Assembly (NCBI RefSeq): GCF_035046485.1
Contig: NC_085137.1
Location: 480,153,396-480,217,395, forward strand
Length of the DNA: 64,000 nt
Origin: Aedes albopictus
Lineage: Eukaryota; Arthropoda; Insecta; Diptera; Culicidae
Direction of reading: 5' to 3'
Translations under genes and position numbers: made by a program
Shown here: in pieces, positions 63,832-64,000 of the stretch
Layout: every line of letters begins with the position of its first letter
Numbering within the stretch: position 1 is the first letter of the stretch
The notes under the pieces: generated by a model
The model's database searches: none
Told to the model about the DNA's origin: nothing
What the model saw: the letters and a program-made list of their open reading frames with translations, nothing else

Positions 63832-64000
63832 GCCCAGACATCCAATTCACACGTATAATGAAGTTTATGTTCATGTTATACGTACTTTTATGCGGTAAAG
63901 TTACATCGCATAAAATGCAGTAAGTGCCTTATGCGTACAAAAGTAGAGGTGCTATACGTGCATTGATGGAAAAATAATAACGCTATATGACTTCAGGCGA
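63832..64000 (+). repeat. Dispersed repeat C, copy 2 (cut by the window edge)
   Basis: CCAGACATCCAATTCACACG then TTATACGTACTTTTATGCGG and GTACAAAAGTAGAGGT match 8728-8895 closely, diverging by scattered substitutions. Confidence 0.7.

Overview
The window is AT-rich, repeat-saturated insect DNA, most likely from a culicine mosquito of the genus Aedes. Support comes from a tRNA-derived SINE head resembling Feilai, RTE-clade (JAM1-like) and LOA-like non-LTR retrotransposon fragments, dozens of foldback MITEs, and a cuticular protein gene with a 15 kb repeat-filled intron. The genus is an inference; the insect and TE-rich nature is read directly. No bacterial-style operons, CRISPR arrays or rRNA genes are present.

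Host genes. The clearest gene is a plus-strand cuticular protein of the Rebers-Riddiford (CPR) type. Its modelled exons are 36079-36081 (ATG directly before a GTGAGT donor), 37564-37684 and 53106-54127, with a poly(A) signal at 54291. The predicted 381-residue secreted protein has an N-terminal R&R-like chitin-binding domain split over exons 2 and 3, a long Ser/Thr/Pro-rich linker, and a second R&R-like domain near the C-terminus. Two candidate genes for small secreted proteins lie inside its second intron on the same strand: a 190-residue precursor with a signal peptide and an RNKR site before a hydrophobic C-terminal peptide (50612-51184), and a 50-residue candidate with a signal peptide, a KR site and a Pro-rich tail (52530-52682). 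A GC-rich island at 5750-6268 may be a 5' noncoding exon or promoter of another gene.

Layout. 1-10 kb: foldback elements, tRNA-like fragments, a phased cluster of CAAGATGGCGG motifs, and the GC island. 10.4-17.5 kb: a Helitron, a large inverted-repeat element carrying hammerhead-like motifs, and degenerate TTCC/GGAA arrays. 17.6-21.8 kb: minisatellites, MITEs, and about 1 kb of apparently unique sequence. 21.9-28 kb: a mosaic of two RTE fragments, a 2.27 kb hAT-based palindrome, and an ORF1 (gag) fragment of another retrotransposon broken by two MITEs. 28-35 kb: SINEs, foldback elements, a tandem duplication and a 150 bp (AT)n tract. 36-54 kb: the cuticular gene, its large intron holding a near-complete minus-strand RTE element (44.15-47.63 kb), hAT-, pogo-, piggyBac- and Tc1-like nonautonomous elements, SINEs, and the two nested candidate genes. 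54-64 kb: a MITE, a 5' LOA-like retrotransposon fragment, minisatellites, a large strand-switching degenerate array, and a repeat shared with 8.7 kb that runs off the window edge.

Apart from the cuticular gene and the two nested candidates, almost all open reading frames are retrotransposon remnants or chance frames in repeats.
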